A stretch of 64,000 bases of DNA from Gammaproteobacteria bacterium (GTDB lineage: Bacteria; Pseudomonadota; Gammaproteobacteria; JABHGC01). The first letter of the stretch is position 1, and each line of letters starts with the position of its first letter. Shown here in pieces: positions 1 through 9,700 of this stretch. The stretch lies in the NCBI GenBank assembly GCA_027077805.1, contig JALWTS010000031.1, forward strand, positions 62,001-126,000, in the 5' to 3' direction. The notes below the pieces were generated by a model. That model worked only from the letters and a program-made list of their open reading frames with translations. It was not told the DNA's origin and made no database searches. The position numbers and the translations under genes are program-made.

Positions 1-408
1 TGCACCATGAGTTGAGGTATGCGAATCACCACAAACGACGGTCATCCCTGGTAAAGTTACCCCCTGCTCAGGTCCAATCACATGCACAATCCCCTGGCGA
101 CGGTCTTTCATATGAAATTCAGTAATACCATAATCTTGACAATTTTTATCCAAAGTTTCCACTTGCAATCTCGACACGGGATCGGCAATACCTGCCTCTC
201 GATTAATAGTTGGCACATTATGATCGGGTACGGCCAAATTTGCCGAAACTCGCCAAGGTTGACGTTTGGCTAAACGTAACCCAGCAAAGGCTTGAGGAGA
301 AGTAACCTCATGCACTAAATGGCGATCAATATATAGCAAAGTAGCCCCACTGGCTTCTTGATAAACAATATGTTGTTCCCATAATTTGTCATATAATGTC
401 TTACACAC
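1..408 (-). CDS. leuC: 3-isopropylmalate dehydratase large subunit, N-terminal part (runs off the window)
   Basis: Large subunit of isopropylmalate isomerase, which interconverts 2- and 3-isopropylmalate in leucine biosynthesis; aconitase family, works with LeuD. Translating the minus strand gives 136 codons open to the window edge, with family blocks [18 protein letters not shown] (about residues 24-41), PDHNVPT, and [20 protein letters not shown] near the edge. The cysteines that bind the 4Fe-4S cluster lie further on, outside the window, so integrity cannot be judged. The start is GTG at 408, preceded by a purine-rich AAGGTAAGGG; no ATG is available in this frame. It diverges from the PilZ-like gene at 620. 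The sequence match to the LeuC N-terminus is strong. Confidence 0.94.
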   Translation of the reverse strand, partial: MCKTLYDKLWEQHIVYQEASGATLLYIDRHLVHEVTSPQAFAGLRLAKRQPWRVSANLAVPDHNVPTINREAGIADPVSRLQVETLDKNCQDYGITEFHMKDRRQGIVHVIGPEQGVTLPGMTVVCGDSHTSTHGA

Positions 409-435
409 AAAACAATCCCTTACCTTATATCTTTT

Positions 436-463
436 ATTATAGTGTAATCAAAGCTATTATTAA
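436..463 (-). promoter_or_regulatory. Putative sigma70-type promoter of leuC
   Basis: On the minus strand a perfect TATAAT (441 to 436) lies 28 nt before the GTG of leuC, with TTAATA 16 nt further upstream as a weak -35 element. The surrounding 211-bp divergent spacer is very AT-rich and holds no other recognisable element. Assignment is by motif and position only. Confidence 0.45.
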
Positions 464-619
464 TTGAAATATTATCGCCAATTAAAAGAATAATAAAACA
501 ATAAAGAATTGTAAATCATTATAAATCTATTATGCTTATTAAAATAATAATAAACAAAAATTTAAATTCACTAGGAAGTTACCTTTGGCAAATGATCACA
601 TGGAAACGGGAGAAGGTCT

Positions 620-2422
620 GTGTCAGGTCATAAAAACACTTTAGGACTGAATGTCCCCAGCTTATCCAAACCAACGCAGAATTCTTTCGATATACGACCT
701 AAGAAGGTAGCCGCTTGGATTCATGAATTACCATTAACCAATCTTGGGGAAACAGCACGCAAGGTTTTTACTGCCTTATCCGAAATTAACCGCTTAGAAA
801 TACCACCTGATTACCGTATTAAAATTATGGAGCAATTTCGCAGTCCTGTGCGTTATATTGCCACTAATTTAAGTAAATATTATATTGGTGTGCCATTTCC
901 ACTCAATCCCAAAAACCGAAAAATTGCCCACTTGTGTCGAGAGCTTGAAATTGAAATGGCAATGGGTTACAAACTGATTATTAATCATTTTCCTGCTGAA
1001 AAAATTAGCATACTGAATAAAAAACTTCTCGTCATTGCCAATCATAGAGCATTACGTTATATGGGACGCATCTTTCTACAATCGGCATTGATTTATGAAA
1101 ATACCCCTGCCTCTTTTTGGAAAGATGTACATGCCTTATATTTATATACAGAACGTCATGCTATTCACCAAATAAGTGTCAAAGAAGAAGAGGAGCAACA
1201 AACCACTAATTTAACGGTGGAAGAGATTTATAAACAAATTTTATTAATGTTTTTAAGCTCACCCTCACGATTAAGACAACGTGATATTCAACAAATTTGT
1301 CGCTTAGTCTCTAATTGGACAGCTTATCTGAAAATTTTAAAACCTAGCAATGGGGAATGTCATGGATTATTTTTTGTTGACTTACAATCAGATAACCCAC
1401 CAGCGTACACGCAATTTTATCAACAACAACCCAAAAAATTTTGTCGTCAACTTGATACGACAGCACTGGTTAAATATCTACAAATACAACAGCAACAAAG
1501 CCATAAACCTAGTTTAAATCGCCTTGATCCGAGTTTATTATCTCGATTGCTGCATGCCTGGAGTCATATCCCTAAACGTAGTGCACCGCGTACCGAAGAA
1601 GATAATGAAATTGAAATTATTCTAGGATTAAATGCTATTTACAAAATAATGACCAGTAAAATCGAAATGGATGAAGAAGGTTCCATAGAACTTCCTGAGT
1701 CTAAAATCGATCATGACTGGCTTGAAGATATTACTGATTTGAGAAAAGATTATAGTATTTTTGAAAGAGATGACAGTTTATCACTCTCGCCAGTTGACGA
1801 TAGCAGACAACTCGAACCTGAATATGTCAACCCTTGGGCTAATTCAAAGCAAGCGAAAACCTATAAATGTGTGGACCCCACAGCAACATTAAACGAAGAA
1901 ACCACTTTTCCTTGCCGAATTATTAATGCTAGTTCGGGTGGCTATTGTTTATTGTGGTATAGTAGCAATCCACCTAAAGCAAGAATTGGTGAATTAGTTG
2001 GCATAGAATCGGAAAATACTATGCAGTACAGCATTGGCGTATTACGTTGGATGAAAAATCAACCCAAACAAGGAATGCTATTTGGTATTCAACTATTATC
2101 ACAACAATCAATTGCAACTAAATTTTATTTAAGCAATCAAAAATCGAAAGCTCAAAATGGCATTTTACTACCTGCGGTTCCCAAACGAGGGAAACTACCC
2201 AGCCTATTAATGGTATCACCCGATTACAAAGGAGGTATGATTTTATTTATCACGGATGGCAAAATAGAAGTTAGAATTCGTTTAACCAAACTCATTGAAT
2301 CAACTGGAAGTTTTTCACAATTTCAATACAGTGAACTTGATAGTGTTAATATTGAACAAGGTTTAAGTGCGAGTCAAGAGGATAACGAAGAAGATTTCGA
2401 CTCAGTCTGGTCACTGATTTAA
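620..2422 (+). CDS. Large PilZ-domain-like protein, probable cyclic-di-GMP-related partner of FimX
   Basis: 600-residue soluble protein. The first about 400 residues are helical-looking and match no domain I can name. At about 415-520 the block FPCRIINASSGGYCLLW resembles a PilZ domain and carries the NxSxxG half of the cyclic-di-GMP motif at about 434-441. The usual preceding RxxxR motif is not evident, so binding may be weak or absent. A charged, proline-poor linker (about 350-410) and an acidic C-terminus follow the pattern of an adaptor. The start is GTG at 620 after GGGAGAAGG. The gene lies 49 nt upstream of the fimX-like gene on the same strand, so the two are probably co-transcribed and act together in surface motility. 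The function is inferred from context; the fold assignment is moderate. Confidence 0.72.
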   Translation: MSGHKNTLGLNVPSLSKPTQNSFDIRPKKVAAWIHELPLTNLGETARKVFTALSEINRLEIPPDYRIKIMEQFRSPVRYIATNLSKYYIGVPFPLNPKNRKIAHLCRELEIEMAMGYKLIINHFPAEKISILNKKLLVIANHRALRYMGRIFLQSALIYENTPASFWKDVHALYLYTERHAIHQISVKEEEEQQTTNLTVEEIYKQILLMFLSSPSRLRQRDIQQICRLVSNWTAYLKILKPSNGECHGLFFVDLQSDNPPAYTQFYQQQPKKFCRQLDTTALVKYLQIQQQQSHKPSLNRLDPSLLSRLLHAWSHIPKRSAPRTEEDNEIEIILGLNAIYKIMTSKIEMDEEGSIELPESKIDHDWLEDITDLRKDYSIFERDDSLSLSPVDDSRQLEPEYVNPWANSKQAKTYKCVDPTATLNEETTFPCRIINASSGGYCLLWYSSNPPKARIGELVGIESENTMQYSIGVLRWMKNQPKQGMLFGIQLLSQQSIATKFYLSNQKSKAQNGILLPAVPKRGKLPSLLMVSPDYKGGMILFITDGKIEVRIRLTKLIESTGSFSQFQYSELDSVNIEQGLSASQEDNEEDFDSVWSLI

Positions 2423-2471
2423 TCACACAAATTATTTAACACAAAAGAACAATATCATAAGGGGCATTATC

Positions 2472-4556
2472 TTGGAAACCATATTACAATTAGCAATTAT
2501 TGAAAGCTCTCCTAACGAAGCAGAAAATTATATCAGCAGTTTGCGTAATGCTGGCATTGCTGCACGTCTAAGTTATATTGCGGATGCCGACACATTAGAA
2601 ACCACACTAAACAAAAAAACCATTGATATGATTTTTTGTGCCAGTCATGTTGAAGCATTATCACCCGAACAAAGCTATCATATGGCAAAAAAACATAATC
2701 CTGATATTCCATTTTTAGTCCTAGGTGATCAGCAAGATTTGGAATTTGTTAATAAAATGCTACAACTTGGTGCTAAGGACGTGATTGCTGAAGATTCCGA
2801 TGAACACCTAGCCTTAGTTACGAAACGAGAAATCCAAGCACTAGAATATCAGCGTGGCTACCATCAAATTGAAAAAAAATACAAAGAAAGTGAAGATCGT
2901 TGTAATCAGCTTATGGAAAGTTCCAGAGATGCCATTGCCTATATTCATGATGGTGCTCATATGCACGCAAATATTGTTTATCTCAATATGTTTGGTTATG
3001 AAGAGCCTGATGATTTATTAGGTATTCCAATTTTAGATATGATTGATGCTAATGATCATATAAAATTTAAACAATTTCTCAAATCTTACCATCATATGGA
3101 TGATAATCAAGAAAACCAACTTGAAGTTAAAGGCAAATTGCCTAATGACAAATCGTTTGATGCTATCATGGAATTTTCCCCTGCTACCTTAGATGGTGAA
3201 GCTTGTACGCAAATCATTATTCGTGATCGAGCCAATAGTAAAGAATTACAAGAAAAACTTGAGAATTTGTCTAATTTAGATTTATTAACAGAATCTTATA
3301 ACCGTCAATATTTTATGAAAAAAATAGAAGACCTAATCCATGACAAACCTAAAAATATGAGTCGCACTGCCTTGTGTTACATACAATTAGATAATTACAA
3401 AAAAATTCGAGACAAAATGGGCATTGCCACCAGTGATGAAGTGATAAAAGAAGTCGCTGCTGTGATTAAAACTTTAACCACAGAACAAGATACTTTTGCT
3501 CGATTTGCAGATCATGTGTTTACTTTATTATCGACTCGATATGATCAAAGCAACATTACCGAGTTTGCTCAAAAAATCTGTCAAGAAGTGGATAAACATA
3601 ATTTTGAACAAGCGGGTCAATTTGTCACCACTCAGTGCAGTGTCGGCATTGTATTTGCGGGTGAATATATAGAAACCGCTCAAGAATTTATTGGACATGC
3701 GATGTCAGCCTGTGAAACCGCTAACTTAGAAGGTGGTAACCGCTATCAACTCCATAATCCCATTCAAACCAGTAATACGGAAAATGACGAGCAATTATCA
3801 ACCCAAGCCATTAAGTTTGCCTTAGAAACCAATAAATTTACCCTAGTTTACCAACCCATTATTAGTCTGCATGGGGATGAAACGGAAAACTACACGGTAC
3901 TATTGCGAATGTTAGATGATAAAAACCAGTATATTATGCCTGACAAATTTATCCCTAATGCTAAAAAGAATAAACTTATTTTCAATTTAGACAAATGGGT
4001 GATTCAACATGCCTTAGAAATATTAGCTAAAAACCGTGCAGAAGGGAAACCCTTAGTATTTTTTATTAAAATTTCAGCCTTATCCCTAACTGACCAAAAA
4101 CTATTACTGTGGATAGTCGATTGTATGAAAAAATACAAAGTGCATGGGAGTTGGTTAGTCTTCCAGATTGATGAAGTTGAAGTTCGTTCACACTTAAAAC
4201 AAAGCAAACAATTCTTAGCTGGTTTAGAAAAAATCAAAGCGACTTTAGCAATGGATAGATTTGGCTTAGAAGCAAATATAGAGGACTTTATTAAGCATAT
4301 ACCCGCTAAATATATCAAAATTGATGCAAGTATTATTGAAACAGCGACCCAAGAAGCGTCTAAACAAGAATTAATCAGAAATATTAATGAAATGGCTCAT
4401 GGCTTAGACATGAAAACCATTGCAAAATCAGTGGAAGATGCCAACACTTTAGCACTGCTTTGGGGCAGTGGGGTTGACTATATTCAGGGACACTTTTTAC
4501 AAGAACCTACCGAAAAATTGGATTACAACTTTGCAGGTGAAGATGATGAGGACTAA
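2472..4556 (+). CDS. fimX: FimX-like cyclic-di-GMP receptor (REC-PAS-degenerate GGDEF-degenerate EAL)
   Basis: 694 residues, about the length of Pseudomonas aeruginosa FimX, with the same domain order: receiver-like 1-125, PAS about 140-255, GGDEF about 265-425, EAL about 440-690. The GGDEF signature is replaced by ADHVF (about 343-350). The EAL signature ExLLR is TVLLR (about 474-479), DDFG is DRFG, and AEGVE is AKSVE. Both catalytic centres should therefore be dead, leaving the EAL domain as a cyclic-di-GMP binding module. The tail YIQGHFLQEP followed by LDYNF is the FimX ending. In the known systems FimX binds PilZ and PilB and promotes type IV pilus assembly at the pole. TTG start at 2472 after AAGGGG. 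The receiver-like domain lacks an obvious phospho-acceptor context, as in FimX. Confidence 0.9.
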   Translation: METILQLAIIESSPNEAENYISSLRNAGIAARLSYIADADTLETTLNKKTIDMIFCASHVEALSPEQSYHMAKKHNPDIPFLVLGDQQDLEFVNKMLQLGAKDVIAEDSDEHLALVTKREIQALEYQRGYHQIEKKYKESEDRCNQLMESSRDAIAYIHDGAHMHANIVYLNMFGYEEPDDLLGIPILDMIDANDHIKFKQFLKSYHHMDDNQENQLEVKGKLPNDKSFDAIMEFSPATLDGEACTQIIIRDRANSKELQEKLENLSNLDLLTESYNRQYFMKKIEDLIHDKPKNMSRTALCYIQLDNYKKIRDKMGIATSDEVIKEVAAVIKTLTTEQDTFARFADHVFTLLSTRYDQSNITEFAQKICQEVDKHNFEQAGQFVTTQCSVGIVFAGEYIETAQEFIGHAMSACETANLEGGNRYQLHNPIQTSNTENDEQLSTQAIKFALETNKFTLVYQPIISLHGDETENYTVLLRMLDDKNQYIMPDKFIPNAKKNKLIFNLDKWVIQHALEILAKNRAEGKPLVFFIKISALSLTDQKLLLWIVDCMKKYKVHGSWLVFQIDEVEVRSHLKQSKQFLAGLEKIKATLAMDRFGLEANIEDFIKHIPAKYIKIDASIIETATQEASKQELIRNINEMAHGLDMKTIAKSVEDANTLALLWGSGVDYIQGHFLQEPTEKLDYNFAGEDDED

Positions 4557-4589
4557 AAATAATCCCAGTCTTTCCTTGCTAAAAAAACC

Positions 4590-5156
4590 TCACCAAGGCA
4601 TAAACCCATTCATAAAAGAGATAGGACGAGAAACATTTTGATTCATTTGAGCAATATCATCGCGTAGTTGTGAAGTAGTCACCGTCATGACATTCAAAGA
4701 ACGATTCATCGCATCCATATTGCTTAACATTGAATCTAAATTATTTACCATAGGATACAAGGTTTGCATGGTCACTGTGACTTCCTGCATATTACTTGCC
4801 ATTCGCCCAACATTTAGACTTAATTGATCCAGATTATTGGAAATATGAACCATATTGTCAGCGACCACCGTCATATTACGATCCACACTTTTGGTCAGTT
4901 GAGAAACATCGGAAGTCAAACTGTAGATAAGATAAAAACCATAAGAAGCTAAAATAATAAATGCAAACAAACTAGGATAAACCACTAATTCCCATCGGTG
5001 GGCACTGACTTCAAAACTTTGAGCTAAACGTTCTAAAGCATCACTGCCCGCGGTGTCATTACCAATAAAATCATTGATGCCTTGATTAGTTTCCGATCCT
5101 GCTTGACCATTTTTATAATGATGATTAGTTTGATTCATATTATCCTTCTCTGACAT
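4590..5156 (-). CDS. Single-pass membrane protein with long polar coiled coil; function unknown
   Basis: 188 residues. Residues 1-57 are hydrophilic (Asn/Gly/Thr-rich), about 58-80 form one clear membrane segment, and 81-175 are a heptad-like region rich in Asn, Met, Ser and Asp with almost no Lys or Glu. The C-terminus ends with a hydrophobic FMNGFMPW. The pattern suggests an inner-membrane anchor with a helical extracytoplasmic or cytoplasmic rod. It is convergent with the fimX-like gene and lies 184 bp downstream of the DUF302 gene on the same strand, behind the ParA-like gene. I recognise no named family. A co-operating partner of the ParA-like ATPase is a guess from position only. Confidence 0.6.
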   Translation of the reverse strand: MSEKDNMNQTNHHYKNGQAGSETNQGINDFIGNDTAGSDALERLAQSFEVSAHRWELVVYPSLFAFIILASYGFYLIYSLTSDVSQLTKSVDRNMTVVADNMVHISNNLDQLSLNVGRMASNMQEVTVTMQTLYPMVNNLDSMLSNMDAMNRSLNVMTVTTSQLRDDIAQMNQNVSRPISFMNGFMPW

Positions 5157-5176
5157 AGTTACGCCTTTATAGTATT

Positions 5177-5192
5177 CAAGTTACCAAGTTAC
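5177..5192. repeat. 8-bp tandem duplication upstream of the coiled-coil gene
   Basis: CAAGTTAC occurs twice head to tail, 20-35 bp before the start of the leftward coiled-coil gene. It is one of several short perfect tandem duplications found in spacers of this window. Confidence 0.8.
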
Positions 5193-5264
5193 CCAGCCTT
5201 TTTACGCTCCTCCTCCCAATTTTACGATATTTCATTAATTCAGACTAAATTTATTATTATCATA

Positions 5265-5335
5265 AGTGCATTTTTTACGCTCATAAAATGATAATATACC
5301 TTTTTTTTGTTCATTATTGCAACTAAAAATGCACT
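5265..5335. repeat. Spaced 11-bp inverted repeat downstream of the DUF302 gene
   Basis: AGTGCATTTTT at 5265-5275 and its exact reverse complement AAAAATGCACT at 5325-5335 flank 49 bp of AT-rich DNA, just after the stop of the DUF302 gene. The loop is long for a terminator; a regulatory protein site or chance are alternatives. Confidence 0.6.
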
Positions 5336-5341
5336 ACACGA

Positions 5342-5923
5342 TCAAAAATCACCGATGATAGTGCGATTCATCATATCAACCAAACTAGTTTTCACTCTCT
5401 CAGCCTGTTGTTTTAACTCAGGTGGCAAAGGCTTACCGCCATATAACATCAAATCCATATTAAACGTATACAACCAAAATTTTCCTTGCTTATCTTGGAT
5501 TAAGCTAATACGACAGGGTAAAAATGCGGAATAAGCATCATTGTAATCTAACATATCTGCTGCAGTTTGAGCATCACAAAACATATAAATTTTGACAAAT
5601 CGATAGTGAGTATGCCCCTCTGCTTTAATTTGTTGATGCAGTGGTAATTCACCAACATTTTTTAAGTTATGCTCATTGGCAATTATTTTCAAACTTTGAT
5701 CAATTTCCTCAATCGACAGGCCATCAACCACAGGGAATCGCCACACACTTGCATCAACAATGCTTTTCTTCTCATAAGTTGTTTTTAAAAAACGAAAATA
5801 AGTCGTTAACGCTTTTGTATCCCATTGCGATAACTCGGTTTTCAATAGCAATAAACCCGTTCCCAAAATAACTAACGTCAGCAATCCCAAGCAAGCCAAA
5901 GCATTCCAAAGCCATTTTAACAT
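5342..5923 (-). CDS. Membrane-anchored DUF302 domain protein
   Basis: 193 residues from the ATG at 5923. A longer open frame exists but would overlap the upstream gene, and a Shine-Dalgarno AAGGAC lies 8 nt before this ATG. Residues about 7-27 form one membrane segment or uncleaved signal. The rest contains a DUF302-like domain (block HYRFVKIYMFCDAQTAADML, then FLPCRISLIQDKQGKFWLYT and NMDLMLYGGKPLP). DUF302 proteins are small dimeric domains of uncertain biochemical role, often periplasmic in sulfur- or metal-metabolising bacteria. The gene starts 4 nt after the stop of the ParA-like gene, so the two are surely one transcript. Function unknown. Confidence 0.72.
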   Translation of the reverse strand: MLKWLWNALACLGLLTLVILGTGLLLLKTELSQWDTKALTTYFRFLKTTYEKKSIVDASVWRFPVVDGLSIEEIDQSLKIIANEHNLKNVGELPLHQQIKAEGHTHYRFVKIYMFCDAQTAADMLDYNDAYSAFLPCRISLIQDKQGKFWLYTFNMDLMLYGGKPLPPELKQQAERVKTSLVDMMNRTIIGDF

Positions 5924-5927
5924 GGTT

Positions 5928-6605
5928 TTAGTCCTTAATAATATCTGGATATAAATTGGCAACAAGTGCCATAAATTCTCTGGCGGCTTTGCTACGAGCA
6001 TGCATTTCAAACACAGCTAAGCCCTCACTAAAAGAACGTCGATATAAGGTACGTTGATATAAACGAGATTTAACAAACTTAGTATTGGGCAAGGTAAGCA
6101 ATGCGGCAGCAGTTTCGTCTGATTCCCTTACCGCATGATGAGTATCTGCTCGATTTAAGAAAGTGATGATTTCACAACGAGTTTTTTTATGTTCTCGATA
6201 GAGTTTATCCAACATTTGTAAAAAGCGTTGCGTGGACCAAATATCCGCCTGACTGGGTGGCACTGGAACAATAATTCGATCAGCAAGCAACAGTGCTTGT
6301 TGCATTCTTTCTAAATCAGCCGTACCAACATCCATTAATACTTGTTGAGATTTTCGACTCTTTTTCTGATTAGCGGTATCGGTTTTAAATTTATCAAACT
6401 CAGCAATGCTTTGCACTGATAGCAATGGTTTATAATTTTCTTCTCTTCTTAATTCCACAGCATCCGTTAAGGTTAATTGCGGATCAAGATCAAATAATAC
6501 CGTTTTTTGTTCCGCATTTGATAACCAAATGGCCAAATTAAACGTTACGGTACTCTTTCCTGACCCACCTTTTAAACTAGCAACTACTGTAATCATACAA
6601 GACAC
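5928..6605 (-). CDS. ParA/MinD-family ATPase without an adjacent ParB
   Basis: 225 residues. Residues 9-16 are KGGSGKST, the deviant Walker A of ParA/MinD ATPases with its signature first lysine. FDLDPQ (about 38-43) is the Walker A' motif, and VLMDVGTADLERMQQALLLAD near 90-110 corresponds to the Walker B region with its usual DxG. No N-terminal DNA-binding domain is present and no ParB or parS-like gene is near, so a role in chromosome segregation is unlikely; small orphan ParA proteins often position membrane or cytoplasmic complexes. The GTG at 6605 has AAGGGA at ideal distance; the ATG at 6596 is the alternative. It is the first gene of the ParA-DUF302 pair. Confidence 0.8.
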   Translation of the reverse strand: MSCMITVVASLKGGSGKSTVTFNLAIWLSNAEQKTVLFDLDPQLTLTDAVELRREENYKPLLSVQSIAEFDKFKTDTANQKKSRKSQQVLMDVGTADLERMQQALLLADRIIVPVPPSQADIWSTQRFLQMLDKLYREHKKTRCEIITFLNRADTHHAVRESDETAAALLTLPNTKFVKSRLYQRTLYRRSFSEGLAVFEMHARSKAAREFMALVANLYPDIIKD

Positions 6606-6730
6606 ACTGTTCCCTTATCGCCAAAGCTAAAAATTTTTTATTATCAAACTTAAATCATGGAAATAATTGTGCATAGTTCTGGCAAAAAATCAAGCAACTG
6701 TTATTCACTTCCTATCTGCCAATAACAACA

Positions 6731-6760
6731 CCCTATGATGAAGATTAATTCATCATAGGG
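6731..6760 (-). terminator. 12-bp hairpin terminator of the RND operon
   Basis: CCCTATGATGAA and its perfect complement TTCATCATAGGG enclose a 6-nt loop, starting 14 bp beyond the stop codon of the RND permease. The stem is strong but the following sequence has only a weak U run, so it may also act as an mRNA 3'-end stabiliser. Confidence 0.7.
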
Positions 6761-6774
6761 CAATATCCATTTCC

Positions 6775-9700
6775 TTAACTATCATCCCCAGAAGAATCAG
6801 AACTATCTGTACCATCCTTGCGACTACCATCCTGCTTCAAACGAATACCTCGTCGAGTAGATTTTTTACGAGTACTACTACGTTTTTTAGTCGTAGAACG
6901 TTTGGTTTTCGTTGCAGGCTTGGTTTCATCAACCGCAGTTGGTTTAGGCTGTTGCTGTTGTACATCATCTTCACCAGAATTACCATCCGTTTCTACTGAA
7001 TTTGCCTCTACTGGCTTATTTGCAGTCACTTCTGCTTCTTTTGGTTTTGACTCATCAGACTTATCAACAGCGACTTTCACCTTAGATTCTTCAGATTTAT
7101 CATCCGCTTTACCATCAACTTTACTGTTAGCAGTCTCATTTTGAGCATCGACTTCTTTTTCTAAATGACGAATCACACCTGTTGGCTCATTCGATTTCGT
7201 ACTGGATTTAGAACTCGCCAGTTCTGATTTAAGCTCAGAACTGGCATGAGGATAAGCCGTTTCTTTACTTGAACTGACCGCAGGTTGCACTTTAGGATTA
7301 TCCCCTAAACCATGATGTTCGACTGGCACACCACAAATATCACAAATTGATTTTTTCGCATCCATACAACCCAATGGAATCACAATTAAGGTTAATAAAG
7401 TTGAAACTAAAACCCCCGCTGCTAACGAAATGGCCATACCATTAAAAATAGGATCAGACAAAATAAACATTGACCCAGCCACTAAGGCAAACGCAGTAAT
7501 CACAATAGGACGAGTCCGAGTTTTACAAGATAAAATCACGGCATCTTCCACAGGCGTACCTTTTTGCACCTCATGCAAGGAAAAATCCACTAATAAAATT
7601 GAATTACGCACAATAATCCCTGCCAAAGCAATCCAACCAATCATAGACGTTGCAGTAAACTCTGCCCCCATTAAAGCATGAGCAGGAATAATCCCTAATA
7701 AGGTTAATGGGATGGGTGCCATAATCACCCCAGGCACTTTAAAGTTACCAAATTCCCAGACCACTAAGACATAAATCAAAATCAATGCCACACAGAAGGC
7801 AATGCCCATATCTCTAAAGGTTTCATAAGTCACTGTCCACTCACCTGCCCAAGCAAATGCCGCTTGGGCATCATTTTCAGGTGGCCCCAACCAAGTTGCC
7901 GAGACATCCGTCGTACCATCAGGTGCGGTATAATTTGCTAATTCATCATGAACATCTAACATTCCATAAACAGGTGCCGCATACTCACCCGTAACGTCAC
8001 CCACGACATATTCGACGGAACGTAAATCTTTGTGGTAAATCGTCCGATCATATAATACCTCTTCAAATTCACCTAATTCGGCTAAAGACACCATTTTCCC
8101 AGATTGAGATCGGATCGGTAAATTTAACAATGGCGCTAAATCAGAACGCACCCCTAATGGTACTTGAATGATAATTTTCGTTGGTTCTAAAATACTGGCA
8201 TTTTCTTTTTTCACTGTCCCTAAACTAAAATCTCCCATTGCCATTGATAAATTACGATTAATGTCTTGAACGGAAATCCCCAAACGAGATGCTTTTTCTT
8301 TATCAACGACAAAGCGTTTATAATAGTAAGGTTCTTCCAAATAATTATCCACATCAGTAATACTGGTTGATTTTTTAAACATTTCGGTGACATCTTGGGC
8401 AAACTTAATCCGAGTCTCTTGATCGGGCCCATAAATTTCTGCCACGACCGATTGCAAAACTGGTGGACCAGGTGGCATTTCCACAACAGAAAACTTAACA
8501 CCGGTTGCTTGTACTACCTCAGATTTTGTTAACAACTCTCTTGCTTGTAGTGCGATCTCATGACTGCTACGTTTACGCTCTGTTTTATCTAATAACTGAA
8601 TTTGAATATCGGCATGCCACGGTTTATTACGCAAATAATAATGTCTGACCATACCGTTGAAATCAAAGGGTCTTGCTGTCCCCACATAGGTTTGAATCGC
8701 GGTTACTTCTTCAATTTCACGCAATTTCGATGCCATATGGTGGGTTAAATTGGCTGTTTCAGGTAATGCCGTACCTTCAGGCATATCAATGACCACGCTA
8801 AATTCTGGTTTATTATCCAAAGGCAACATTTTCACTGTGACGAGTTTAAAATAAAACATGGAACAAGCCGCGAAAAATGCCCCCCATAACACTAATTTAA
8901 ATAAGCGTTTTTTTGCAGGACTCGAAATTAACGGCGTTAAAATCTTACGATAAATTTTCTCCAGCTTTTCCGCTTCCTCATGTTCACGCTTTTCCGCATT
9001 ACGCAAATAACTCATACTTGGTTTAAGGGCAACCGTTAACCACGGTGTAAATACAAATGCCGCAAATAATGAGACTAACATCGCCACAGAACCTAATGCT
9101 GGAATCGGTTCCATATAAGGCCCCATCATCCCCCGTACAAAGCCCATAGGCAATAAGGCCGCAATTACGGTGAAAGTCGCTAGAATTGTGGGATTCCCCA
9201 CTTCTCTTACGGCATCAATGGCCGTTGCAGCATCCATTTTGCCTTCTTCTAACCATCGCCTGTAAATATTCTCTACGACGACAATCGCATCATCCACAAG
9301 AATACCAATGGCAAAGATCAAGGCAAACAAACTCACCCTATCAATCGTATATCCCATTAAATAGGCGATAAAAATCGTAAACAGTACGACAACGGGAATG
9401 ACCAAAAATACCACAAACGCAGGTTTCAATGCTCTAAAGGCAATAATAATCAATACAATCACCGCACCAGTGGCTTTAAAGATTTTCAAAATCAATTCCG
9501 TCACTTTATCGCCTGCCGTTTTACCATAATCCCGAGTAATCGCTACTTCAACATTAGAAGGAATCAATGGATCACCTACGTCAGGATGTTGTAATTGTTC
9601 TACTTTAGAAATAATATCATTGGCAACGACAACACCATTGCTCCCCTGTTTTTTAGCGACGGCAATGGTTACCGCAGGCATACCATCGGGGGAATTTTGA

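Noticed and set aside
82-273. Plus-strand 63-codon frame at the window start
   Set aside because: Antisense to leuC, whose reading frame is strongly conserved.
5265-5335. Inverted repeat as rho-independent terminator
   Set aside because: The 49-nt loop is too long and the stem AT-rich; kept only as an unexplained repeat.
6818-7144. Plus-strand 108-codon frame
   Set aside because: Antisense to the repeated Lys/Ser/Thr tail of the RND permease; composition explains it.
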